A DNA stretch of 64,000 nucleotides, taken from assembly GCA_019637955.1 (NCBI GenBank), contig JAHBUS010000001.1:248001-312000 (forward strand). The letters are read 5' to 3'. The translations under genes were made by a program, and so were the position numbers. This stretch comes from Pseudobdellovibrionaceae bacterium. GTDB taxonomy: Bacteria > Bdellovibrionota > Bdellovibrionia > Bdellovibrionales > Bdellovibrionaceae. The notes under the pieces were generated by a model. It did not search any database. It was not told the DNA's origin and saw only the letters and a program-made list of their open reading frames with translations. Positions 10,283 to 17,250 of the stretch are shown in pieces (position 1 is the first letter of the stretch; each line of letters starts with the position of its first letter).

Positions 10283-10627
10283 TTAAGTCAGAGCGTGCTT
10301 GCACAAAGCCGTGAAAGCAGCGGCATCCGAAATTGCCAAGTCAGCCAAAATCTTACGATTCACGTCAACACCCGCTTTTGCCAAACCACCGATCAAACGT
10401 GAGTAGGTCGTTCCGTTCAAACGAGCACCGGCGTTGATACGTTGATTCCACAGAGCGCGGATTTCACGTTTTTTGGTTTTGCGATCGCGATATTGATACT
10501 TCAATGCACGGTCATTTTTTTCGACCGCGTGAATGTACGCACGGCCATTGGCCGAACGGTAACCCTTCGCTCGCTTCAGAACTTTTTTGTGACGACGACG
10601 ATTTGTAAATCCACCTTTAACGCGCAT
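10283..10627 (-). CDS. rplT: 50S ribosomal protein L20
   Basis: L20 binds 23S rRNA early in 50S assembly; in several bacteria it also represses its own mRNA. The 114-residue basic protein begins [23 protein letters not shown] and contains [23 protein letters not shown], both L20 signatures; it is close to the standard 117-119 residues. A GGGAGTGA site precedes the ATG at 10627. It follows rpmI by 11 nt and is followed by fni. Confidence 0.98.
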   Translation of the reverse strand: MRVKGGFTNRRRHKKVLKRAKGYRSANGRAYIHAVEKNDRALKYQYRDRKTKKREIRALWNQRINAGARLNGTTYSRLIGGLAKAGVDVNRKILADLAISDAAAFTALCKHALT

Positions 10628-10638
10628 GTCTCACTCCC

Positions 10639-10833
10639 TTAGAATACGAGCTGACGCTTCACTTGAAGCATGTTGGCATCATCAACGTAAGCCATGTCAC
10701 CCAAATGACGCTTTCTTTTGGATTTCATGTGAGAGTTCAAGTGGCGCATTCCGACTTGTTTGCGCTTCACTTTACCGCTCGCGGTTCTCTGGAAGCGTTT
10801 TTTAGCTCCCGAGTGCGTTTTCATTTTCGGCAT
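10639..10833 (-). CDS. rpmI: 50S ribosomal protein L35
   Basis: Small basic large-subunit protein. The 64-residue product [20 protein letters not shown]... is a full-length L35 ([10 protein letters not shown] signature, KRKRHL later). The frame stays open upstream to 11304, but the ATG at 10833, preceded by GGAAGGAT, gives the exact L35 length. In most bacteria rpmI directly follows infC; here a convergent-orientation protease gene intervenes, so rpmI-rplT must have its own promoter in the 10834-11106 region. Confidence 0.97.
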   Translation of the reverse strand: MPKMKTHSGAKKRFQRTASGKVKRKQVGMRHLNSHMKSKRKRHLGDMAYVDDANMLQVKRQLVF

Positions 10834-10858
10834 TGTGCCCATCCTTCCGATACGGCGT

Positions 10859-10875
10859 TCGTCGGCAATCGACGA
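10859..10875 (-). other. Stem-loop upstream of rpmI
   Basis: On the minus strand TCGTCG-ATTGC-CGACGA forms a perfect 6-bp stem with a 5-nt loop, ending 26 nt before the rpmI ATG. In other bacteria the infC-rpmI-rplT leader carries L20-binding structures; this could be a local equivalent, but no sequence match to a known L20 leader is claimed. Confidence 0.35.
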
Positions 10876-11106
10876 CTCTTGGTGTGCCGGTATCAGTGTT
10901 ATTCGATTTTGCCGTGAGGCGAATTCGAGACTGGCAAAGCTACTCTTGGCCCCCCGGCCTTGGCAACAAAAAAGATCAGTGGCGTCAGAGCTTCCTTTTC
11001 GAGGAATTTCAAGGGTTTGCGGCAAGCCTCGGCTGGTCCCCGACTTGCTCTTTTGCCCGCTGTGACCTTCAAAGTCAAAATAGGGCCTCTGGGCTCCCCA
11101 CTTCTG

Positions 11107-12291
11107 ATGATCCTTTTGGCAGTGTCGGCGCTTTTCGCCGCCGCGCCCCTCCCCTTGGGCGCGGCCCCGCTTTGCGCCGGTGTTTACCGCCCGTCGATCC
11201 CGTACGGCGAGCTGCGCCCGGACTTCGTGCACTCGAGCGGCTATAAAGTCACCCTGCCCGAGAAAATCGATATTAAGAATCAGTGCAATCTGGGCACCTG
11301 CCACCTCTATTCATGGACGGCCATGCTCGAACGCGATTACGTCCATGAGAATCGCAAATCGCTCAAGCTCTCGGCCGAATACCTGAGCGCCCGTCACTGG
11401 CTGCAAAAAAGTTTCGACGCTCTCGAGAGCAAAAAAGCGGATGTCGATATCAAACTCGGATCGACATCACTGAGCTCACGCAAAGCCATTCTCGCGTATG
11501 GCCTCATTCCCGAAAGCGCTTGGCCGGTGACGCGTGAATTCAACTTGGCGCCGCTCAGCGGCCGGATCAAAGAGTACGTTCAGAACATCGTGGCCGAAGC
11601 GCGCTGGCAAAAGGACCGCGAAATCGATCTCGAACGCCGCAAAGAGATCATCGCGATCGCCAAAAAGCGCATCACCGACGTCTTTGAGAACCTTCTCGGT
11701 CCCTTCCCAAAAGACTTTGTCTTTGAAGGCCGGCGCTACACGCCGCACAGTTTTGCGAGCGAAAAGTTTCCTCAGCTCACCGAACCCGTGGTGGTCATGC
11801 GCGTGAATGAGGACGCCGCCGATCCGACGCGAAATCACAAGTACAAGGGCTCCACCTCGGTGACCACAAGCATCGAGCACGTTGAGCGCACGGCGCGCGA
11901 GCTGCTCGACTTGGGCGAACCCGTGTACCTCTCGTATCACCACAATCACAGCTTCGTGGACCGCAAAACCGGGATCATGTCGATCGAGGCCTTTCATGTT
12001 CCGAGCGGAGCGGGCCCCTTAAGCCGCGAGCAGCGCGCGCACTTTTCGCTGGACGACGGCGGACATGCCGTTCAGCTCGTGGGTTACGACGTGAACCCTC
12101 AGACAGGGCGCGTGAGCAAGTGGAAAATTCAGAATAGCTGGGGCGAGAAGGCCGGCGAACAGGGCGTCTTCCATATGTACGCCGATTACTTCACGGCCTT
12201 TGCCACGGGCCTCACCTTTTACCGAGAGGCCGACGTGAAGCTCCCCAAGAACCAGGTTCAAGACCCCGTCCAGCTGGGGCTTCCGTTCTAA
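11107..12291 (+). CDS. Secreted C1-family (papain/bleomycin hydrolase-like) cysteine peptidase
   Basis: Predicted exported thiol protease. With the ATG at 11107 the product is 394 residues with a hydrophobic signal segment (ILLAVSALFAAAPLPLGAAP). Catalytic residues of clan CA family C1 are in place: oxyanion Gln59 and nucleophile Cys65 in NQCNLGTCHLYS, His320 in GGHAVQLVGYD and Asn343 in KIQNSWGE. The middle (about residues 110-260) is an unusual charged insert between the two lobes. The start is uncertain: no good Shine-Dalgarno is visible and the frame is open back to 10960 (TTG). The gene lies in the opposite direction inside the otherwise conserved infC-rpmI-rplT neighbourhood. Likely role: extracellular or periplasmic proteolysis; substrate unknown. 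Confidence 0.82.
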   Translation: MILLAVSALFAAAPLPLGAAPLCAGVYRPSIPYGELRPDFVHSSGYKVTLPEKIDIKNQCNLGTCHLYSWTAMLERDYVHENRKSLKLSAEYLSARHWLQKSFDALESKKADVDIKLGSTSLSSRKAILAYGLIPESAWPVTREFNLAPLSGRIKEYVQNIVAEARWQKDREIDLERRKEIIAIAKKRITDVFENLLGPFPKDFVFEGRRYTPHSFASEKFPQLTEPVVVMRVNEDAADPTRNHKYKGSTSVTTSIEHVERTARELLDLGEPVYLSYHHNHSFVDRKTGIMSIEAFHVPSGAGPLSREQRAHFSLDDGGHAVQLVGYDVNPQTGRVSKWKIQNSWGEKAGEQGVFHMYADYFTAFATGLTFYREADVKLPKNQVQDPVQLGLPF

Positions 12292-12311
12292 GCCCGGCGT
12301 CTCTCGGGCAT

Positions 12312-12340
12312 AAAAAAACCGGGTGTCGCCACCCGGTTTT
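12312..12340. terminator. Bidirectional rho-independent terminator between C1 peptidase and infC
   Basis: AAACCGGGTG-TCGC-CACCCGGTTT is a perfect stem-loop. On the minus strand it is followed by a run of T residues (the stronger direction, ending the thrS-infC transcript); on the plus strand by TTTT (ending the peptidase gene). Confidence 0.85.
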
Positions 12341-12366
12341 GAACTGTCATCTTTGAACCTTCGAAC

Positions 12367-13056
12367 TTATTCGTCCGAGTCGTCATCACCCGCATCGGCA
12401 TCGGCGTCGGCGTGGGCTTCAGCCTCTTCACGCGACGACACGTTGATCGGCTTGGGATGCGCCTTGAGGTACTCTTTCACTTTCATCGGGTCCGGCGCGA
12501 TGATGCAAAACAGCTGGCGGCCTTCCATTTTGGGGGCAACCTCGGTCATCCCGACGTCTTGCAAGCTTTCGGTCACGCGCTTGAGATTGTTGAAACCCAC
12601 CTCTTGGTGAGCCATCTCGCGGCCCGAGAAGCGAAGGTTGACCTTCACTTTGTCGCCATCGAGCAAGAAGCGGCGCGCGTGGCGCAGTTTCACGTCGATG
12701 TCGTGCTGATCGGTACGAGGACGCAGCTGGATCTCTTTGGTCTGAACGATGACCTGCTTTTTACGAGCGGCCGCCTGCTTCTTTTTGTTTTCGTACTTCC
12801 ACTTGCCGTAATCCATGATTTTGCAAGTCGGAGGGGTGGCGTTCGGCACGATCTCGATCAAATCGAGATTGCGCTCTTCCGCCATGCGCATGCCTTCCAT
12901 CGGAGTCATCACGCCCAGCATCTGCCCGGCTTCGTCGATCACGCGCACTTGCTGCGCACGGATCTCGCGGTTCACGCGAAGGCCGTCTTTGTCTTTCTTC
13001 CTGAAATCATCTCGTCCACGTCCGCCAAAAGGCTTTCGTTCAAAAGGGCCGCTAAT
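12367..13056 (-). CDS. infC: Translation initiation factor IF-3 with AUU start codon
   Basis: IF-3 binds the 30S subunit, checks initiator tRNA and start-codon fidelity. The core reads VNREIRAQQVRVIDEAGQMLGV, then DYGKWKYENKKK and KEIQLRPRTDQHDI, followed by the C-terminal domain; a low-complexity acidic Asp/Ala tail ends the protein. The first ordinary start (GTG 12975) lacks a ribosome binding site and clips the N-terminus. An ATT at 13056 preceded by GAGGAGG 6 nt upstream opens the same frame and adds 27 residues of the usual basic N-terminal tail, giving 229 residues. AUU initiation of infC is known in enterobacteria, where it makes IF-3 limit its own synthesis. The ATT overlaps the thrS stop (CATTAG). 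Confidence 0.93.
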   Translation of the reverse strand: MSGPFERKPFGGRGRDDFRKKDKDGLRVNREIRAQQVRVIDEAGQMLGVMTPMEGMRMAEERNLDLIEIVPNATPPTCKIMDYGKWKYENKKKQAAARKKQVIVQTKEIQLRPRTDQHDIDVKLRHARRFLLDGDKVKVNLRFSGREMAHQEVGFNNLKRVTESLQDVGMTEVAPKMEGRQLFCIIAPDPMKVKEYLKAHPKPINVSSREEAEAHADADADAGDDDSDE

Positions 13057-15031
13057 GGGAGACCTCCTCGGTCACAGGTTGCTGGCTTTTTTGGGGGCCT
13101 GGCTCCAAATGCCGGCCCTCAATGTCTTGTAAAATCATTTTCATCATTTCGTCCAGTCCAATATTGTTGATCATTTGCCCGCTTCGCAAACGAATTGAAA
13201 CCTGGCCGCTCTCCGCCTCTTTATCCCCCACAATGATCATATAGGGGACTTTCATGAGCTGAGCTTCACGGATTTTGAAGTTCAATTTCTCGTTGCGTCG
13301 GTCAAATTCGACCCGAACCTTGGACTCCTGCAGGTCCTTCATCAATTTTTCACAGAACGGATTGACCCGGTCGGTGACGTTCAAAATGGTGACCTGAGTG
13401 GGTGACAAGAAGGTCGGCAAGTGGCCGGCCGTGTGCTCCAGGTACACCCCGATAAAGCGCTCCAGGCTCCCGAGAATCGCGCGGTGAAGCATGATCGGCT
13501 TGTGCTCCTGATTGTCTTCGCCCGTGTACTTGAGGTCGAAAACATTCGGAAGATTGGGGTCAAACTGTAGGGTTCCGAGCTGCCAAGGACGGTTCAAGGC
13601 ATCAACGAACATGATATCGAGCTTAGGACCGTAGAAAGCGCCATCGCCAGCATTGATGGTGTACGGCAAATTCAGGGCCTTGAGCGCCTGCTCAAGGGCC
13701 GCTTCGGCCGTATCCCAAAGCTCCTCGGACCCCATGCGTTTCTCGGGACGAGTGCTCAAGAAGATTTTGTAGTTCTTCATGCCGAGGATCGAGTACACGC
13801 GGTCCAAAAGGCGCATGAAGCTCTCGATCTCGCTCTGCACCTGTTCGAGGGTACAGAAGATGTGCGCATCGTCCTGACAGAAGGTGCGAACACGAGTCAA
13901 ACCGTGCATGGCGCCCGCGCGCTCATAGCGGTGCAAGCGGCCGAAGTCAGCCATGCGCAGCGGAAGCTCGCGGTACGAGTGTTTCTCGGCGCCGAAAATC
14001 AAGCAGTGCGACGGGCAGTTCATCGGCTTCGCCGAGAAATCGCGCTCGTCGATGTGCATGAAGTACATGTTCTCTTTGTAGTTCTCGTAGTGACCCGAAG
14101 TCTTAAAGAGCTCCACATCGAAGATTTGCGGCGTGATGACCTCTTGGTACGAATTCTCAAAGTACATGTCGCGCATGAGGCGCTGCAGTTCATTGTAAAT
14201 GACCGCACCTTTGCCGGTGAAGAACGGCGAACCTGGTGCCCAGGGATGAAATTGGAACAGGCCCAATTCTTTACCGAGTTTGCGGTGATCGCGTTTTTTC
14301 GCCTCTTCGAGGTTTTTGAGGTACTGCTCGAGCTCTTTCGAATCGCGGAACGCGGTCGCGTACACGCGCTGAAGCATCGGGTTCTTTTCATCCCCACGCC
14401 AATAAGCGCCCGCCACCGACAGAAGCTTGAAGGCTTTGATCTGACCGGTGCGCTGCACGTGGGGGCCGCGGCACAAGTCGAACCAAGGACCTTGGTGGTA
14501 GATCGACACTTCTTTTTCGCCTTTGGTGCCGAGGTCTTTGATGATCTCGACCTTAAAGCGCTCGCCCATTTTTTCGAAGGTCGACACCGCCTTGTTTTGA
14601 GGCCAAACCTCGCGGTTCAGCGGGTGGTCGGCGTCGACGATCTTCTTCATCTCTTTTTCGATCTTCTCGAAATCCTCTTCGGTGAAATTCCGGGGAGAGT
14701 CGAAATCGTAATAAAAGCCGTTGTCGATCACGGGACCGATGGTGACTTTCACGTCGGGCCAAAGATTTTGCACGGCCTGCGCCATGACGTGCGCGGCGGA
14801 GTGACGGATCACCTCGTTGGCGTCGGGACTCTTGGTGGTCACGAGCTCAATCTTGGTGCCGTCTTTGAGCGGCAGGCGCAGATCTTGGATCTCTTTCGAG
14901 CCGTTGATCTTCACGCCCAAGGTGTCTTGCGCGAGGCGCGCGCCGATGCTTTGCGCGACTTCGAGCGCCGAGGGCTCGTGGTCAAAAACTTTGCTGGAGT
15001 TGTCAGGCAGAACGATACGAATTTCAGACAT
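13052..15031 (-). CDS. thrS: Threonyl-tRNA synthetase
   Basis: Class II synthetase charging tRNA-Thr with editing of Ser-tRNA. The 659-residue protein has the TGS domain (1-62), the editing/second additional domain with NEVIRHSAAHVMAQA and GFYYDFDSPRNF, the catalytic core with MNCPSHCLIF, RYERAGAMHGLTRVR and DDAHIFC (zinc ligands Cys and His), GDGAFYGPKLD, LHRAILGSLER, and a C-terminal anticodon-binding domain starting near FLSPTQVTILN. The ATG at 15031 has AAAGAG upstream. It leads the thrS-infC unit; the GAGGAGG used by infC lies in its last codons. Confidence 0.98.
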   Translation of the reverse strand: MSEIRIVLPDNSSKVFDHEPSALEVAQSIGARLAQDTLGVKINGSKEIQDLRLPLKDGTKIELVTTKSPDANEVIRHSAAHVMAQAVQNLWPDVKVTIGPVIDNGFYYDFDSPRNFTEEDFEKIEKEMKKIVDADHPLNREVWPQNKAVSTFEKMGERFKVEIIKDLGTKGEKEVSIYHQGPWFDLCRGPHVQRTGQIKAFKLLSVAGAYWRGDEKNPMLQRVYATAFRDSKELEQYLKNLEEAKKRDHRKLGKELGLFQFHPWAPGSPFFTGKGAVIYNELQRLMRDMYFENSYQEVITPQIFDVELFKTSGHYENYKENMYFMHIDERDFSAKPMNCPSHCLIFGAEKHSYRELPLRMADFGRLHRYERAGAMHGLTRVRTFCQDDAHIFCTLEQVQSEIESFMRLLDRVYSILGMKNYKIFLSTRPEKRMGSEELWDTAEAALEQALKALNLPYTINAGDGAFYGPKLDIMFVDALNRPWQLGTLQFDPNLPNVFDLKYTGEDNQEHKPIMLHRAILGSLERFIGVYLEHTAGHLPTFLSPTQVTILNVTDRVNPFCEKLMKDLQESKVRVEFDRRNEKLNFKIREAQLMKVPYMIIVGDKEAESGQVSIRLRSGQMINNIGLDEMMKMILQDIEGRHLEPGPQKSQQPVTEEVSH

Positions 15032-15452
15032 TGAATTTACTCTTTTTTAATTTCATACACGGGTTGATGCGAAGGCGGCAGTGGGCATTAGAAAACGAAC
15101 GTCTGTGAACCCTCACGGGTTCGACCGGTCGTTGCAACCAGCGTTTTGAATGTCAGACGGAACCCCAGAATCATCATGCAGGCAGTATCGACCCGCCCCC
15201 CGGGATTTTCAAGTCTTTCTCTTTTGGGCTGCCCATAAAAGAGGCTTATTTGGGGCGCCAAATCGAAGCTTCGAGCTCCCCTCCCCCCTGTTAGCTGGCA
15301 ATGGCCAGGTGTCAGAACCCTGGGCGATCGGCTTGAGACGGATTTCACCGTTTTTGTCTCAAGGAAAGGCGATTTGACGGTTTTTCGATCCGGTCCGAGA
15401 CAACCGGCCCGTGGCCCTGGCGTTGCAATGTCTGAGGGTGTCGGAGGACACA
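15032..15452. other. Intergenic region between thrS and the secreted-protein pair; three stem-loops, no gene
   Basis: A 421-bp divergent intergenic stretch with no convincing gene: short frames here lack ribosome binding sites and recognisable products. It holds stem-loops at 15107-15122 (GAACCC-TCAC-GGGTTC, 75 nt upstream of thrS and next to the palindrome CGACCGGTCG at 15122-15131), 15219-15243 (CTCTTTT...AAAAGAG enclosing GGG-CTG-CCC) and 15332-15363 (CTTGAGAC...GTCTCAAG). Both divergent promoters must lie here; a small RNA cannot be excluded. Confidence 0.5.
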
Positions 15453-16094
15453 ATGAAAACAGTTTTGATCTTTGGAGCTCTTTTGGTTTTGTCGGTTTCT
15501 GCCAACGCCTTTCCCTCGATCATGGGATCGACAAAGAAAGAGGCCGAAGTCGGGATGACCGAGCGTCAAGACGATATGTCCACCGGCCAGCTCAGCGAGC
15601 TTCAGGTCGATGATACCTTCATCTTCAACAAAGGGTTCACTTTCAATAAGAAGGACGTGAACGGTACCGTCTCTTATGAGGCTGAGGAAGCCGGCGCCTG
15701 CAAACTCTCGATCTTGGGTCAACCCAACAATGAGGCCCACGAGGTTCAACTCACTCGAGCCCTCAACTGGAAAGTCCGCTCGGTGCGCACTCTTGAAAAC
15801 GGCGACAAGCAAGTGAGCCTCAAATCCGCCGAAGCCGCGTCGCGCGAGATCGTGATCAACTGCACCCCGAGTGAAGAACACACCGATGCGTTGTCGGACC
15901 TGCAAAGTGCCGGAATCCAAATCCAGCGCAAACGCTTGGTCGAGCAAATCAGCTATGACGGTGCCGATGCCAGCCGCCACGTTCGCATCCGCCTCGATGG
16001 CGAAATGCCCATCGACTCTTACGACCGCCGCGGAACCGTCTATGATGGCCAAACCGGCGACCGCACTCCCCGCCCCCGTCCCGGTCAGCGCTAA
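15453..16094 (+). CDS. Secreted protein of unknown function, tandem paralogue 1
   Basis: Product of 213 residues with a clear Sec signal peptide (MKTVLIFGALLVLSVSANA, cleavage after ANA). No family recognised. The mature part has two cysteines (ACKLS, INCTP) likely forming a disulphide, and ends in a basic, proline/arginine-rich tail with MPIDSYDRRGT and RTPRPRPGQR. The ATG has GGAGG 7 nt upstream. The next gene encodes a paralogue with the same architecture, signal peptide and tail but a diverged centre; this copy carries about 15 extra residues (RHVRIRLDG region) before the tail. An envelope or periplasmic role is inferred only from the signal peptide. Confidence 0.8.
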   Translation: MKTVLIFGALLVLSVSANAFPSIMGSTKKEAEVGMTERQDDMSTGQLSELQVDDTFIFNKGFTFNKKDVNGTVSYEAEEAGACKLSILGQPNNEAHEVQLTRALNWKVRSVRTLENGDKQVSLKSAEAASREIVINCTPSEEHTDALSDLQSAGIQIQRKRLVEQISYDGADASRHVRIRLDGEMPIDSYDRRGTVYDGQTGDRTPRPRPGQR

Positions 16095-16139
16095 GTTCCA
16101 TTCAATAAAAAATCTCTCAGAATGGTGTCGGAGGGCACA

Positions 16140-16703
16140 ATGAAAACGGTTTTCACTCTTGGTGCTCTTTTGGTTTTGTCGCTTCAATCCCAAGCTCTGC
16201 CTGCAATGCGATTGGCCGCAGAAACCAACATCTCCGAACAAGAGGTGATGATGGAGGGCACGAATGACCTGATCCAGCGAGATGACATCTTCGTTTTCAC
16301 CGAAGGTTTCAAATTTCGCCGTCACTCGACAGGGACCTTTTTAGGACCGAGTGCGGGTGGGTGCCATTTTGCCATGACCGGTGCACCGGCCGACGTCGCG
16401 GAGGTTCAGCTCACCAAGGTTCTTCGCTGGAAGGTCACGTCCGTTCAGAAGCTCGAATACGGAACAACATCAATGACGCTCAATTCGCCAGAGGTTCCGG
16501 GACGGAAGATCGAGCTCAGCTGTCCGAATTCTCGCGGAAACGATTTGGCCGATCTGGCACGCGCGGGTGCCAAAGTCGTTCGTCCCTTGCGCATCGAAAA
16601 GGTGAGCTACGAAATGCCCATCGACTCTTACGACCGCCGCGGAACCATCTATGATGGCCAAACCGGCGACCGCACTCCCCGCCCCCGACCCGGTCAGCGC
16701 TAA
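16140..16703 (+). CDS. Secreted protein of unknown function, tandem paralogue 2
   Basis: A 187-residue paralogue of the preceding gene, 45 bp downstream, with signal peptide MKTVFTLGALLVLSLQSQA, the same GGAGG ribosome binding site context, two cysteines (GGCHFAM, ELSCPN) at matching positions and a tail nearly identical to that of paralogue 1 (MPIDSYDRRGT...RTPRPRPGQR). The core pattern shared by both is IFVFTEGFKF / FIFNKGFTF, then VQLTKVLRWKV / VQLTRALNWKV. No function is recognisable. A strong terminator follows. Confidence 0.8.
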   Translation: MKTVFTLGALLVLSLQSQALPAMRLAAETNISEQEVMMEGTNDLIQRDDIFVFTEGFKFRRHSTGTFLGPSAGGCHFAMTGAPADVAEVQLTKVLRWKVTSVQKLEYGTTSMTLNSPEVPGRKIELSCPNSRGNDLADLARAGAKVVRPLRIEKVSYEMPIDSYDRRGTIYDGQTGDRTPRPRPGQR

Positions 16704-16721
16704 TTTCAAAGCTTCAAAAAG

Positions 16722-16750
16722 AAAAAGCCCGGATCGCTCCGGGCTTTTTT
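16722..16750. terminator. Rho-independent terminator between paralogue 2 and ohr
   Basis: AAAAAGCCCGGA-TCGC-TCCGGGCTTTTTT: perfect GC stem with T-runs on both strands, serving the plus-strand secreted-protein pair and the minus-strand ohr gene. Confidence 0.9.
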
Positions 16751-16771
16751 ATTTTTTCTGAGTCGTGATCC

Positions 16772-17197
16772 TTACAGAATCGTGAACTTCACGTCCATGT
16801 TGCCGCGAGTGGCGTTCGAGTACGGGCACACTTTGTGAGCCTTTTCGACCAACGCTTGCGCCTGCGCCTTGTCCATCCCGGGGATCGAAACTTGAAGTTC
16901 GGTCTCAATGCCAAAACCGCCCGGGATCTGGCCGATGCCCACGATACCGGTGATCGACGTGTCGTCCGGAAGCTTGATCTTCTCTTGGCCCGCAACGAAT
17001 TTCATGGCGCCGATAAAGCACGCCGAGTAGCCCGCCGCGAACAACTGTTCGGGGTTGGCACCCGCGCCGCCGCCGCCACCCAGTTCTTTGGGCGTGGTCA
17101 GACGCATTTCGAATCCGCCGTCTTGCGACGACACGCGGCCATCACGGCCGCCGGTGGCTTGCGATTTTCCGCGGTACAAAACTTTTTCGATTTTCAT
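16772..17197 (-). CDS. ohr: Organic hydroperoxide resistance protein (Ohr/OsmC family)
   Basis: Thiol peroxidase reducing organic and fatty-acid hydroperoxides, cytoplasmic. The 141-residue protein has the Ohr signatures VLYRGKSQATGGRDGRV and the two redox cysteines in YSACFIGAM (peroxidatic) and KVCPYSNATRGN (resolving). Its length matches Ohr (about 140). Start at ATG 17197 is supported by AAAGGAGTG just upstream; the open frame to 17347 runs back across the icd terminator and is rejected. No adjacent OhrR regulator is seen. Confidence 0.93.
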   Translation of the reverse strand: MKIEKVLYRGKSQATGGRDGRVSSQDGGFEMRLTTPKELGGGGGAGANPEQLFAAGYSACFIGAMKFVAGQEKIKLPDDTSITGIVGIGQIPGGFGIETELQVSIPGMDKAQAQALVEKAHKVCPYSNATRGNMDVKFTIL

Positions 17198-17215
17198 CTT
17201 CACTCCTTTAAAAAA

Positions 17216-17240
17216 CAAAAGGGGCTTTGAAGCCCCTTTT
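17216..17240 (-). terminator. Rho-independent terminator downstream of icd
   Basis: On the minus strand AAAAGGGGC-TTCAAA-GCCCCTTTT followed by GTTTTTT ends the icd transcript just before the ohr ribosome binding site, separating the two genes. Confidence 0.88.
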
Positions 17241-17250
17241 GCCGTCTCGT

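Noticed and set aside
10834-11304. N-terminal extension of rpmI to 11304
   Set aside because: L35 is 64 residues from the ATG at 10833 with its own ribosome binding site; the extension is antisense to the peptidase gene.
12367-12975. infC starting at GTG 12975
   Set aside because: No Shine-Dalgarno and a clipped N-terminus; the ATT at 13056 with GAGGAGG explains the gene better.
13862-15034. A 390-codon plus-strand open frame opposite thrS
   Set aside because: Shadow of thrS; no recognisable product.
15088-15453. Minus-strand 121-codon frame upstream of thrS
   Set aside because: No ribosome binding site, no recognisable sequence, and it overlaps the likely divergent promoter region.
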